This document shows, in pieces, positions 1 through 8,662 of a DNA stretch of 32,795 bases. The DNA is taken from NCBI GenBank assembly GCA_021798275.1, contig JAJZMK010000093.1:67985-100779 (forward strand), given 5' to 3'. Under the pieces are notes generated by a model. That model was not told the DNA's origin. It made no database searches and worked only from the letters and a program-made list of their open reading frames with translations. How positions within the stretch are numbered: position 1 is the stretch's first letter; each line of letters begins with the position of its first letter. Source of the stretch: Actinomycetes bacterium. Its GTDB lineage: Bacteria; Actinomycetota; Acidimicrobiia; Acidimicrobiales; Bog-793. The position numbers were made by a program, and so were the translations under genes.

Positions 1-990
1 CCGGTAGGGACGGTCATAAAGAGCTTAGACGGCACGCTACTGGGGGATCTTGTCAATCCAGGAGACAGGCTGTTGGCAGCCTCCGGGGGTCGTTCCGGAA
101 GAGGAAATGCCAGTTTTCTTTCCAATAAATTACGGGCACCGGCATTTAGCGAACAGGGAGAACCCGGAGAAGAACGTTGGATGAATTTAGAGTTGAAACT
201 CTTGGCCGACGTTGGGATCATAGGATTCCCAAATGCCGGTAAATCTACCCTCATCTCCAGGATCTCGGCCGCCAAACCAAAGATAGCCAATTATCCGTTT
301 ACTACGTTGGAACCTAAATTGGGTGTTGTCAGGTTGAATGGGATCGGACTTGAGAAGTCCGGGCTTCGGGAAATGGTCGTGGCTGACATTCCCGGCTTGA
401 TAGAAGGAGCCAGCCAGGGTAAGGGGCTCGGCTATAGGTTTTTACGGCATGTGGAGCGAGCGAGAGTTCTTTTAATCCTCATCGACTTAGCCGAAGGCCA
501 GTACAGCCCGGAAAAACAACAGGAGATTCTGTTGCGGGAGCTTTCAAATTATAATCCCGCTCTCCTGGAAAGGCCCCGTCTTGTCGTGGGATCGCGAACC
601 GACTTAAGTATCCACGAAGAGATAAATTTACAACTCGATCTAGAGATATCTTCGGTAACGGGAGAGTCGCTAAATGCTCTCGTAGGTACTTTGGGAGATT
701 TGGTGGCCAAAGAGAGAATGAGCAATGGTATGTATTCACCCGGCTCACCGGTTTTGCATCGTCCCGTGGGAGAAGGAATCAGCGTAGTCAAAGAGGGGGC
801 CGCTTATGTGATATACGGACGCGAGGCTACTAGGGCTGTGGCGGTATCTGACTTAAATGATCCGGATGCGCTGGCGTACGTACAAAAAAGACTGAAAGCT
901 ATCGGGGTAGATAAAATGTTGAGGCGTGCCAAATGTGAGCCGGGAGATCTTGTCGTTATAGGAGACTTTCAATTTACGTATGAGCTATAA
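1..990 (+). CDS. obg: GTPase Obg/CgtA, 5'-truncated by window edge
   Basis: Ribosome-assembly and stress GTPase of the Obg family. The frame is open from base 1 with no start, so the gene begins upstream; 329 residues are visible and roughly 100 or more N-terminal residues are missing. The first residues (PVGTVIK, then GGRSGRGNASF) are the end of the glycine-rich Obg fold. The G domain follows: G1 is GFPNAGKST and G3 is DIPGLIEGA. The position expected to hold the G4 motif NKxD reads SRTD (codons at 592-603), which is atypical. The C-terminal OCT domain is present and ends in the usual GDFQFTYEL-like tail. The gene stands directly upstream of proB and proA, an order common in Actinobacteria. 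Identification is secure; only the G4 variant is odd. Confidence 0.96.
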   Translation, partial: PVGTVIKSLDGTLLGDLVNPGDRLLAASGGRSGRGNASFLSNKLRAPAFSEQGEPGEERWMNLELKLLADVGIIGFPNAGKSTLISRISAAKPKIANYPFTTLEPKLGVVRLNGIGLEKSGLREMVVADIPGLIEGASQGKGLGYRFLRHVERARVLLILIDLAEGQYSPEKQQEILLRELSNYNPALLERPRLVVGSRTDLSIHEEINLQLDLEISSVTGESLNALVGTLGDLVAKERMSNGMYSPGSPVLHRPVGEGISVVKEGAAYVIYGREATRAVAVSDLNDPDALAYVQKRLKAIGVDKMLRRAKCEPGDLVVIGDFQFTYEL

Positions 991-1198
991 GCCAGAAGAA
1001 AACGTTATGGTTCAGAACGCCGCTTGATAGAAGAGGCAATGAATCATCACATAAGCTGCTTCAAGGGTACATAAAACCAACTTTTCAATATGATAATTTT
1101 TATATAAATGCCGTAGCGTATATCACCATTTTGACTTTTACGCAGACTAAGAGTTTTTCGTAGCGCTCTCAGGGCTTTTTGTAAGGACGGAGAAATAA

Positions 1199-2287
1199 GT
1201 GTTATTGATAGTGAAAATCGGGACTTCATCCGTAACGACCGCGGACGGCCTGATAGACGAACAATCCATCATCAAGGTCTGTAGAGAAGTTGCCTCCATA
1301 TATCGACAGAGGCACAAAGTCGTAATTGTCACGTCGGGAGCCGTTACCGCAGGTATAGCTGTTATGGGACTAAAAGAGCGTCCGGGGGATGTAACGACTT
1401 TACAAGCTCTTTCCGCCATCGGACAGCATAAGCTGATGAGTGTTTACGGTGAGGCTTTGGAAAAGGAAAATTTACACGCCGGCCAAGTCCTCCTAACACC
1501 TCTGGATTTTTCCGTTCGTAGTCAGTATTTGCACGCCAAAAAAACACTGGAGCGGTTATTGAGCTTGGGAGTAGTGCCTATCGTCAATGAAAACGATGCG
1601 ATAGCCGATGACGAGTTGCGTTTTGGTGATAATGACCGTCTGGCTGCCTTAGTGGCAAATCTGCTCGCTGCTGACCTGCTGCTCATTTTGACAGATACGG
1701 ACGGTCTGTTTGATGCCGATCCAAGGCACGCCGACACAGCCACATTAATTGAAGAAGTGCATGCTCTTGATCATAGTTTTGACAGTGTTGCCACCGGTCC
1801 GAGCACACAGGTTGGGAGTGGAGGAATGGCATCCAAATTGGCAGCCGCCAGGATGGCTGCATTTTCCGGTATAGCTTCCGTAATTGCCTCTGCCAAACGT
1901 CCAAATGTTATAGCAGATGTCGTTGACGGAAAAAAAACCGGTACCAAAATAGCGGCTCATCACGATAGATTGACAGCGCGACGTCTATGGATAGCTTTTG
2001 GGATACGGCCTAAGGGCATTTTAATCGTGGACGACGGTGCCAAAAAAGCGTTGTTGGAAAAAGACGCATCTCTTTTGGCAGTCGGTGTAGTGTCTGTCAA
2101 AGGTGATTTTGAGGAAGGCGAAGCCGTGGAATTGGCCGGTTTTGACGGCAAGGTGTTTGCCAAAGGGCTCGCAAGACAAAGTTCACAAAATAGCGATACC
2201 TGGATCAGAAAACACTCCGGAGATTTGCCGGAAGATCTTTCGCCGATCATCGTGCATCGTGATGATCTGGTAATTTTTGCCGGATAA
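1199..2287 (+). CDS. proB: Glutamate 5-kinase
   Basis: Phosphorylates L-glutamate to gamma-glutamyl phosphate, the first and usually feedback-inhibited step of proline synthesis. The amino-acid-kinase domain spans about residues 1-255, with the N-terminal VKIGTSSV phosphate loop (Lys6), the NEND motif at 130-133, RFGDNDRLA from 141 and a GSGGM motif at 206-210. A PUA domain follows from about 277 to the end. The length of 362 residues is normal for two-domain ProB. The start is GTG at 1199, supported by GGAG at 1189-1192 with 6 nt spacing and by AAGGA just before it. About 208 nt separate it from obg, so it may have its own promoter. ProA, the next enzyme, follows 157 nt downstream. Confidence 0.96.
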   Translation: MLLIVKIGTSSVTTADGLIDEQSIIKVCREVASIYRQRHKVVIVTSGAVTAGIAVMGLKERPGDVTTLQALSAIGQHKLMSVYGEALEKENLHAGQVLLTPLDFSVRSQYLHAKKTLERLLSLGVVPIVNENDAIADDELRFGDNDRLAALVANLLAADLLLILTDTDGLFDADPRHADTATLIEEVHALDHSFDSVATGPSTQVGSGGMASKLAAARMAAFSGIASVIASAKRPNVIADVVDGKKTGTKIAAHHDRLTARRLWIAFGIRPKGILIVDDGAKKALLEKDASLLAVGVVSVKGDFEEGEAVELAGFDGKVFAKGLARQSSQNSDTWIRKHSGDLPEDLSPIIVHRDDLVIFAG

Positions 2288-2432
2288 TAGAAATCCAGAC
2301 AAGTCGTGACTTCAAGATAGCCATTGCCGAAGGTACGCGGTGAGAGTTTCATTTATGGGCTACAAGATCCCGATAAAGGATAGTCTTTGGGGAAGTTATT
2401 TTATCTAAATACTGAATTTAGAATTTGTACGA

Positions 2433-2438
2433 TATGGT
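2433..2438 (+). promoter_or_regulatory. Candidate -10 box for a leaderless proA transcript
   Basis: TATGGT fits the TANNNT -10 pattern and ends 6 nt before the proA ATG. No Shine-Dalgarno sequence is visible upstream of that ATG. This arrangement would place the transcription start at or next to the A of ATG. No good -35 box is seen, so the call rests on spacing alone. Confidence 0.4.
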
Positions 2439-2444
2439 TATAGT

Positions 2445-3734
2445 ATGACGTTACAATCCAATAATTCTCATGAAAAAAATATCTCCTCTTTTAAGAACGA
2501 ATTAGCGCTACTTGGAGCGGAAGCTAAGAAGGCCTCCAGAGAATTGATGAAATTTGGAAGTACGGCTCGTAATAACGCCTTGCTTTACGGTTCTAAAGCT
2601 CTTCTCGATGATCAAGCATTGATCTTGGAAGCCAATGCTTTGGACCTGGAAGCGGCCAAAGTTGCCGGGCAGCCTTCAACTGTCATAGACAGATTACGAC
2701 TTGACGAGGAAAGAATAGCCAAAATGGCTGTGGCTATGAGGGATATAGCCGGCCTGACAGATCCATTGGGTGAAATTGTCGGAGGATGGACGCGGCCGAA
2801 CGGTTTGAAGGTCAAGAAGGTAAGAGTACCTTTGGGTGTAATAGGGATTGTCTACGAAAATAGGCCTAATGTCACTTCGGATGCCGCAGCTCTTTGTTTG
2901 AAATCCGGCAATGCCGTGATGCTGAGAGGCAGTGCGGGTGCCATTAATTCAAATATAGCTATCGAAAAGTCTTTGAAATCAGGTTTGGAAAAGGCGGGTC
3001 TCCCACTCGGAAGCATCACATTGATTAAAGATACAACCAGGGAAGGCGTTGTCGATTTTGTCCAATTGGACAAAATCATAGACTGCATCATACCAAGGGG
3101 CGGCCCCGGACTTGTCTCTATGATCAAAGAACATGCCAGCGTTCCCTACGTGATAGACGGAGATGGTAATTGTCATGTATATGTGGATAGGTCTTGTGAT
3201 CTGGAAATGGCAATCAATATAGTGGTAAATGCCAAAACAAGCAGGCCAAGCGTATGTAATGCAATGGAGACTTTACTATTACATCAAGATATAGCCAAAG
3301 AATTCTTATCTCTTGCAGATTCCAGGCTTGCCGGGGTTGAGCTGCGCGGTGACAAGAAGAGCCAAGCCGTGCTGTCAAGAATCAAAGCCGCCGATGAGAG
3401 TGATTATGAAAAAGAATTCTTGGATCTGATTATGGCCGTAAAAGTAGTAGATGATATTGATGAGGCTATAGACCATATCAACAAGTATTCAACAGGTCAC
3501 TCGGAGGCAATCGTTACCAGTGACTACCGTTTAGCTAAAAGATTTATAGACGAAGTCGACGCCGCCGCCGTACTTGTAAATGCTTCTACCAGATTTATAG
3601 ATGGGGGAGAGTTGGGATTGGGAGCTGAAATTGGTATTTCAACTCAGAAGCTCCATGCAAGAGGGCCGATGGGTGTGGCGGAATTGACGTCCGTGAAATT
3701 TGTGGTAGAAGGTGACGGCCAGATTAGACTCTAG
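2445..3734 (+). CDS. proA: Glutamate-5-semialdehyde dehydrogenase (gamma-glutamyl phosphate reductase)
   Basis: NADPH-dependent reduction of gamma-glutamyl phosphate to glutamate-5-semialdehyde, the second step of proline synthesis. It belongs to the aldehyde dehydrogenase superfamily. The catalytic cysteine is Cys271 in the motif RPSVCNAMETLL. The nucleotide-binding region includes GVIGIVYENRPNVT at 131-144, and the C-terminal part holds the family motif TGHSEAIVT. The length of 429 residues is slightly longer than average because of a short N-terminal extension (about 15 residues). It forms a functional pair with proB upstream. There is no visible Shine-Dalgarno site, and a TANNNT box lies 6 nt before ATG, so the mRNA may be leaderless. 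Confidence 0.96.
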   Translation: MTLQSNNSHEKNISSFKNELALLGAEAKKASRELMKFGSTARNNALLYGSKALLDDQALILEANALDLEAAKVAGQPSTVIDRLRLDEERIAKMAVAMRDIAGLTDPLGEIVGGWTRPNGLKVKKVRVPLGVIGIVYENRPNVTSDAAALCLKSGNAVMLRGSAGAINSNIAIEKSLKSGLEKAGLPLGSITLIKDTTREGVVDFVQLDKIIDCIIPRGGPGLVSMIKEHASVPYVIDGDGNCHVYVDRSCDLEMAINIVVNAKTSRPSVCNAMETLLLHQDIAKEFLSLADSRLAGVELRGDKKSQAVLSRIKAADESDYEKEFLDLIMAVKVVDDIDEAIDHINKYSTGHSEAIVTSDYRLAKRFIDEVDAAAVLVNASTRFIDGGELGLGAEIGISTQKLHARGPMGVAELTSVKFVVEGDGQIRL

Positions 3735-3772
3735 GCCTATTTCGTGACCGCTTATAGTTAATAAGGAATCTA

Positions 3773-4744
3773 ATGACCGAAGTCGGTATTTCCATTACCA
3801 AGATAAAAGAGAAATTGGCCGAAGTCGGCTATCTGGCAGATGACTATATATCAACGGCCGTCATGCTGGCAGATAAACTGGCGAAGCCCATACTGGTGGA
3901 AGGCCCAGCCGGAACCGGTAAGACAGAGTTAGCCAAAGCCAGTGCCAAAGCACTTTCTCTCCCATTGATCAGGCTGCAGTGCTATGAGGGCTTAGATGAG
4001 GCTAAGGCTCTTTACGAATGGGATTATGCCAAGCAACTTCTTGCGATACAAATAGCTAAATTTACCGATTCCGCTGAGGCTTTTGCATATGAAGATGCCG
4101 ATATAGACATACTGACAAACGGTCATTTACAAAATCTTTCTTCAAGCGAGAGACTTTTATCAAAGGATATTGAGAAGTCAATTTTCAGCGAAGACTTTCT
4201 ATTGCCCAGACCTCTTTTACAAGCCATTCGATCCGAGCAGAGGGTTGTTCTCTTGATTGATGAAGTTGATAGAATCGATGTCGAGATCGAAGCGTTATTC
4301 TTGGAAATTCTATCTGACTACCAGGTAACAATCCCAGAGCTCGGTACTTTGAAAGCGACAAATACCCCTTTGGTCTTTCTGACTTCTAACGATACAAGAG
4401 ATTTATCGGAAGCCTTGAAGAGAAGGTGTCTCTATCTGCATCTGGATTATCCTTCCGGGGAAAGAGAAAAGGCTATCGTTAAATCACACTTACCGGATAT
4501 GGACGAATATCTGGTAAGTGAAATAGTCAGATTCGTAGGCCTTTTGAGAGAAATGGATTTGGAGAAGCCCCCTTCTGTTTCGGAAAGCCTAGATTACGCC
4601 AGTGCTCTTATGATTCTGGCGGCTCGTCACATAACAGATGATGTAGCAAGAGATGCAATTAATGTTCTATTAAAATATAACTCTGATATTCTAAAAGTAC
4701 AAGCTTTTATGGCTAATAAAGAAAGTAATAATTTTTTATCATAA
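3773..4744 (+). CDS. MoxR-type AAA+ ATPase, partner of a VWA protein
   Basis: AAA+ ATPase of the MoxR-like group, expected to act as a chaperone or insertase together with a VWA-domain protein. Walker A is GPAGTGKT at residues 44-51, Walker B is VVLLIDEVDR at 158-167, sensor 1 lies around TSND at 204-207, and an arginine-finger pair RR is at 217-218. The segment ALYEWDYAKQLL (from about 79) is characteristic of MoxR ATPases that pair with CoxE-like proteins. Between it and Walker B lies an acidic stretch of about 65 residues. The start is supported by AAGGA at 3763-3767. It follows proA by 38 nt and precedes the VWA gene by about 200 nt. The substrate of the pair cannot be read from the sequence. 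Confidence 0.88.
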   Translation: MTEVGISITKIKEKLAEVGYLADDYISTAVMLADKLAKPILVEGPAGTGKTELAKASAKALSLPLIRLQCYEGLDEAKALYEWDYAKQLLAIQIAKFTDSAEAFAYEDADIDILTNGHLQNLSSSERLLSKDIEKSIFSEDFLLPRPLLQAIRSEQRVVLLIDEVDRIDVEIEALFLEILSDYQVTIPELGTLKATNTPLVFLTSNDTRDLSEALKRRCLYLHLDYPSGEREKAIVKSHLPDMDEYLVSEIVRFVGLLREMDLEKPPSVSESLDYASALMILAARHITDDVARDAINVLLKYNSDILKVQAFMANKESNNFLS

Positions 4745-4836
4745 CAACATGATTTCAAAATAGTTTCGTTTATGACATAGTGATAATTAACCATTGAGAT
4801 ACCTAGTTCTGAATCTTTTGGAATAATACAAGTATC

Positions 4837-4842
4837 TATAAT
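4837..4842 (+). promoter_or_regulatory. Candidate -10 box upstream of the VWA gene
   Basis: A consensus TATAAT lies in the AT-rich gap of about 200 nt between the AAA+ ATPase and VWA genes. The hexamer 17 nt upstream (TCTTTT) is a poor -35, so only the -10 is convincing. It would give the VWA gene a leader of roughly 100 nt and transcription separate from the ATPase. Confidence 0.3.
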
Positions 4843-4933
4843 TTGAGTTATGTGGGATGAGCGGAAATGCGATGACTACAGACAGATAATTTGCAATTAA
4901 TTGTACGCTATGAAGCCATTAAATGTGGTTTTT

Positions 4934-4940
4934 GAGGTGA
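4934..4940 (+). promoter_or_regulatory. Ribosome binding site that fixes the VWA gene start
   Basis: GAGGTGA lies 8 nt before ATG 4949. The frame is open 48 nt further upstream to TTG 4901, but that start has no ribosome binding site. Family members also begin with a sequence resembling MFDIFTDFIS, so 4949 is preferred. Confidence 0.75.
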
Positions 4941-4948
4941 GAGTAGCT

Positions 4949-6547
4949 ATGTTTGATATTTTTACAGACTTTATATCGATACTAAGGGCTGCCGGCATCC
5001 CGGTCTCTGTCGTCGAAGAGATAGAGTTAGCCAAAGCGCTTACCGTTATCGATATTACTTCGAAGTATGAATTGAAGTACACACTGCTTGCCACGTTGGT
5101 CAAGTCTTCGGCTCATATAATCATTTTTGAGGACATATTTGAGAAGTATTTTACGCCCTGGCAAAAGGTGCCGGATGGAACGGATCTTACTTCAGATTGC
5201 TTCGGTGTGAAAGATAACTTATCACCATGGGCAAAAGTCGCTCTTTTAGGTAATGACAATATCAACTTGACAGAAACCTCGTACGGTATATATACACCTC
5301 ATGACCGGTTTGGTCTAAGCAGGGAAGATATTTTCAATATCCGTCAACTGTTGTTGGAATCCGTATTGGCTGGGGATCATCAAAAAATGTCGGCATTGGC
5401 CAGGGCTGTTGCCGGCAGGATAACCGGTAGTTCTCCCGATAAACTCCCGGCGGTTTCTTATTATACGGCTTTGGCCGCCAGACTGCTTGGTCTCAGCGAT
5501 ATCAAGCAGTTGCTTATGGAAAAACTGTCCGGAGACCAGCCATCACACCAATTTACTGATGCCAACGGCATATTGGCAAAAAACGAAGCGCTTAAGATGC
5601 GACTTATGGAATTTAATGAACTCTCTAAACTTGGAAATGTCGGTTATAAACTAATCGAAAGTGAGATTGACGCTCAGATAGAGATCATGAAGTTCCTTCT
5701 TGAATCAGAAATTAACCAAGCTATAACCATGCTTAAAGACAAGCCTGCCTTTGATACCGCTGCGATTAGGACAGTCGGGCAGTTTGAGTTTCTGAGAGCC
5801 GATGACTTAGAACTGCGACGTATGCGAAAAGAGCTGAACCCACTTGCCAAAATTTTAGCTTCACGTTTGCGAAAATTCTCTCAATCCGGTAAGTATACAA
5901 ACATCAATTTTCCCGCTACTTTCCGTAAGTCGCTCTCAACTCAAGGGGTACCTTTTGAGGTAATCCGTAAAAAGACCACCTCCGCCAAGCCGGAAATAAT
6001 TGTGATAGCGGATGTCTCGGGATCCGTGGCCTCTTTTGCCAGATTCAGTCTGCACTTGATCAGCGCTATCGCTGAAGAATTCCATAAGGTGAATTCGTTT
6101 GTTTTTATAGACAGGGTTATCGATGTAACCAAGGAAATGAAAAAGAGGCAACTCAAAGACTCACGGGTTATTGAAGATGTGATTGCCAAAGCGGAAGAAA
6201 TATCCATCAAAGGCCATTCTGATTACGGCTACGCATTTGAGGAGTTTATAGCCAATTACCAAAAAAAGGCTATCTCCAAGAGATCGACTGTGATCTTGCT
6301 CGGTGATGCCAGAACGAATTACCATCCACCCAGACCAGAGCTTTTGGCTGCAATCAAGAAAAAAGCGAAAGTTTTGTATTTTCTCAACCCCGAACCTTTT
6401 GCATACTGGAATACGGGAGATTCGGTCGTAGATATTTATAGGGCTGTTTGTGATGACGTCGTGGAGTGTAGGACATTAAATCAGCTTGCTGATTTTATAG
6501 ATGGCTTAAGTGGCCACAAGAGGGCCTTGGGAGCGATTAGTCTATAA
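4949..6547 (+). CDS. VWA-domain CoxE-like protein
   Basis: 532 residues from ATG 4949. The N-terminal part (MFDIFTDFISILRAAGIPVS) is the usual opening of CoxE-like VWA proteins that pair with a MoxR ATPase. The middle is a mostly helical region of about 300 residues with a glutamate-rich stretch at 235-265. The C-terminal third is a von Willebrand A domain. Its metal-ion-dependent adhesion site begins with DVSGS at 355-359, and a further Asp453 lies in GDARTNY. There is no signal peptide or membrane segment, so it is cytoplasmic. Such pairs load metals or activate partner enzymes in characterised cases (CoxD/CoxE, CbbQ/CbbO), but no client enzyme is encoded here. The gene ends 5 nt before the next one. 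Confidence 0.87.
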   Translation: MFDIFTDFISILRAAGIPVSVVEEIELAKALTVIDITSKYELKYTLLATLVKSSAHIIIFEDIFEKYFTPWQKVPDGTDLTSDCFGVKDNLSPWAKVALLGNDNINLTETSYGIYTPHDRFGLSREDIFNIRQLLLESVLAGDHQKMSALARAVAGRITGSSPDKLPAVSYYTALAARLLGLSDIKQLLMEKLSGDQPSHQFTDANGILAKNEALKMRLMEFNELSKLGNVGYKLIESEIDAQIEIMKFLLESEINQAITMLKDKPAFDTAAIRTVGQFEFLRADDLELRRMRKELNPLAKILASRLRKFSQSGKYTNINFPATFRKSLSTQGVPFEVIRKKTTSAKPEIIVIADVSGSVASFARFSLHLISAIAEEFHKVNSFVFIDRVIDVTKEMKKRQLKDSRVIEDVIAKAEEISIKGHSDYGYAFEEFIANYQKKAISKRSTVILLGDARTNYHPPRPELLAAIKKKAKVLYFLNPEPFAYWNTGDSVVDIYRAVCDDVVECRTLNQLADFIDGLSGHKRALGAISL

Positions 6548-6552
6548 CTAAT

Positions 6553-7560
6553 ATGAGTACATTAGTGACCGGCGCGGCCGGATTTATAGGTTCCAATTTT
6601 GTCCGTTATTATCTGGATCGCTATCCCGATCAAGATATCATTTGTCTGGATGCCTTAACTTATGCCGGCAATCTGGAAAACCTCGAACCTTATTTATCAA
6701 AAGGAGATATCGAGTTTGTCCATGTCGATATAGCAGACTTGGAGAAAGTTGAAAAAGTTTTACGGGATAAAAACGTTGATGTGGTGGTAAATTTTGCTGC
6801 CGAATCCCATAACAGCTTGGCCATCTTAGACCCCAAAAGGTTTTTCCAAACCAATGTCCTTGGGACGCAAGCACTTTGTGAGGCATCTAAAAGGGCCGGT
6901 GTTGAAAGGTTACATCACATTTCGACTTGTGAGGTCTATGGGGACCTTCCCCTCGATTCGGACGAGAAATTCGAAGAAACTTCACCTTATCGTCCCCGTA
7001 CACCATACAATGCATCCAAAGCGGCTTCCGATCATGTCGTAAGGTGTTATTTCGAGACTTTCCAGCTCCCTGTGACCATCACTAATTGCTGCAATAACTA
7101 CGGGCCTTATCAATTCCCGGAAAAAGTCATCCCATTATTTTTCTCAAGAGCTATAGATGACCAGCCTCTTCCTGTCTACAAGTCTTCTGCCAACCGTCGC
7201 GAGTGGGTACACGTGCTGGATCACTGCCGTGCTATCGACATGGTGCTAACCAAAGGCGTGATAGGTGAGACGTATCACGTAGGTACCGGCAGGGAGGCCA
7301 GCGTGGAGGAAATCGCCAACTTTGTCCTAGCTTTCACCGGGAAGGACAAGTCTTTGATCGAAATAGTTCCCGATAGGCCTGGCCATGACAGGCGCTACCT
7401 GCTCGATTCTTCCAAGATAACCAGAGATCTGGGCTGGAAGCCGTCTATCGAATTTGAAGCCGGTCTCAAAGAAACCATCGATTGGTACAGAGAGAATGAA
7501 AGTTGGTGGCGAAAGCTCATAGGGAGATCTCCGGTCACGGAAGGAAAGTGGGTTGGTTAG
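6553..7560 (+). CDS. dTDP-glucose 4,6-dehydratase-like SDR, Asp-to-Cys in the active site
   Basis: Extended short-chain dehydrogenase of 335 residues in the RmlB family. The NAD-binding motif is TGAAGFIG at residues 6-13. The signature LDALTYAGNLENL, typical of dTDP-glucose 4,6-dehydratases, starts at 32, and the catalytic Tyr152-x3-Lys156 (YNASK) is intact. The active-site triad is normally Thr-Asp-Glu; here it is Thr125-Cys126-Glu127 within STCEVYGDL. In RmlB the Asp helps expel the C6 hydroxyl as water, so the reaction or substrate may differ. ESHNSLAIL around 84-92 also departs from the usual ESHVDRSI. It starts 5 nt after the VWA gene and is followed 71 nt later by rmlD, which suggests a role in dTDP-rhamnose or another deoxysugar. 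The symbol rmlB is withheld because of the substitution. Confidence 0.85.
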   Translation: MSTLVTGAAGFIGSNFVRYYLDRYPDQDIICLDALTYAGNLENLEPYLSKGDIEFVHVDIADLEKVEKVLRDKNVDVVVNFAAESHNSLAILDPKRFFQTNVLGTQALCEASKRAGVERLHHISTCEVYGDLPLDSDEKFEETSPYRPRTPYNASKAASDHVVRCYFETFQLPVTITNCCNNYGPYQFPEKVIPLFFSRAIDDQPLPVYKSSANRREWVHVLDHCRAIDMVLTKGVIGETYHVGTGREASVEEIANFVLAFTGKDKSLIEIVPDRPGHDRRYLLDSSKITRDLGWKPSIEFEAGLKETIDWYRENESWWRKLIGRSPVTEGKWVG

Positions 7561-7631
7561 ACACATCCGCAGCTTCATGTGATATTACGATGTATACGAC
7601 TTGTAGTGATCTTGGTGAAAACGGGAAATAA

Positions 7632-8510
7632 ATGCGCATACTGGTAACCGGTGCCGGAGGGCAATTGGGCAAAGATATCGTCCTTGCTCTCGAAAAGCAC
7701 AATAGTGTATTGAAAGAAAACCTCAAGATAGACTTTTTGGGACTTGATCGCGGACAATTAGACGTATCCGTTAGAGATCAGGTGTTCAAAGTCTGTTACG
7801 GATACGAGCCTGACGTCATTATCCACGCTGCGGCCTGGACGAAAGTTGATGAATGCGAATCAGATCTTGATAAGAGCTATTCGATCAATGCACTGGGTAC
7901 CAGATATTTGGCCGACGCCGCTAAATATCTGGGTGCATATTTCCTATATGTGTCAACTGACTATGTGTTTGACGGAACAAAGGACAGTCCGTATCTGGAG
8001 TGGGATAGGCCAAATCCGCTCTCGGTATATGGAAAGTCTAAATTGGCCGGAGAAGAGGCTGTCTTTGGTATACCTTTCCATTGTGTAGTAAGAACGTCAT
8101 GGGTATGTGGCTATGGTGGGGCCAACATGGTAAAGACTGTGTTGAGACTGCTAGCCGAGAGAGACGAACTGCAATTTGTAGATGATCAGATAGGTTCACC
8201 TACATTTACCGAAGACCTTGCCGATAAAATTATCGAGTTAGCACTGGGTCGTTTTACAGGCATATTTCATGTGACAAATTCCGGCGTGACTTCCTGGTAT
8301 GGCTTGGCTAGGGAAATAGCAGCTCTTGCCGGTTATGACGAATCTAAAGTGCTTCCGATAAAAACAGCCGAGTTATATCCTCCCAGACCGGCGCCGCGAC
8401 CGGCCAATTCTGTGCTGGATAACATGGGTCTGCGGCTGTCTGATTTGGCCCTTTTGCCGGACTGGCACCTGTCGTTGGATAAATTGTTACGTCAATTAAA
8501 GAGCCAATGA
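7632..8510 (+). CDS. rmlD: dTDP-4-dehydrorhamnose reductase
   Basis: Last step of dTDP-L-rhamnose synthesis: NADPH reduction of dTDP-4-dehydro-L-rhamnose. The 292 residues show the RmlD pattern: nucleotide motif TGAGGQLG at 6-13, HAAAWTKVDECE at 65-76, the family motif STDYVFDG at 108-115, catalytic Tyr133-x3-Lys137 (YGKSK), and the C-terminal RPANSVLD substrate-binding motif. It lies directly after the RmlB-like gene and before a WbbL-like rhamnosyltransferase, so it probably supplies L-rhamnose to the cell-wall linker. RmlA and RmlC are not in this window. The ribosome binding site is weak (GGGAAA region). Confidence 0.94.
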   Translation: MRILVTGAGGQLGKDIVLALEKHNSVLKENLKIDFLGLDRGQLDVSVRDQVFKVCYGYEPDVIIHAAAWTKVDECESDLDKSYSINALGTRYLADAAKYLGAYFLYVSTDYVFDGTKDSPYLEWDRPNPLSVYGKSKLAGEEAVFGIPFHCVVRTSWVCGYGGANMVKTVLRLLAERDELQFVDDQIGSPTFTEDLADKIIELALGRFTGIFHVTNSGVTSWYGLAREIAALAGYDESKVLPIKTAELYPPRPAPRPANSVLDNMGLRLSDLALLPDWHLSLDKLLRQLKSQ

Positions 8511-8662
8511 ACATCTCGGCAGCCGTTTGTCAAACCAATATTTTATAGATTTGCCCTAGTATTGTCTTGTATCAAACGCCGGGGAAAGTCGATCAAGATC
8601 TTTAACTAAAGAGTATTATCATTTAGACAAATCAAAATTATACGTCAGGAACAGTAAATATA

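Noticed and set aside
1131-1170. TTGACT as -35 of a proB promoter
   Set aside because: No TANNNT box occurs at 16-18 nt; the hexamer there is TTTTTC.
4901-4948. Upstream extension of the VWA gene to TTG 4901
   Set aside because: No ribosome binding site there, while ATG 4949 has GAGGTGA at 8 nt and matches the family start.
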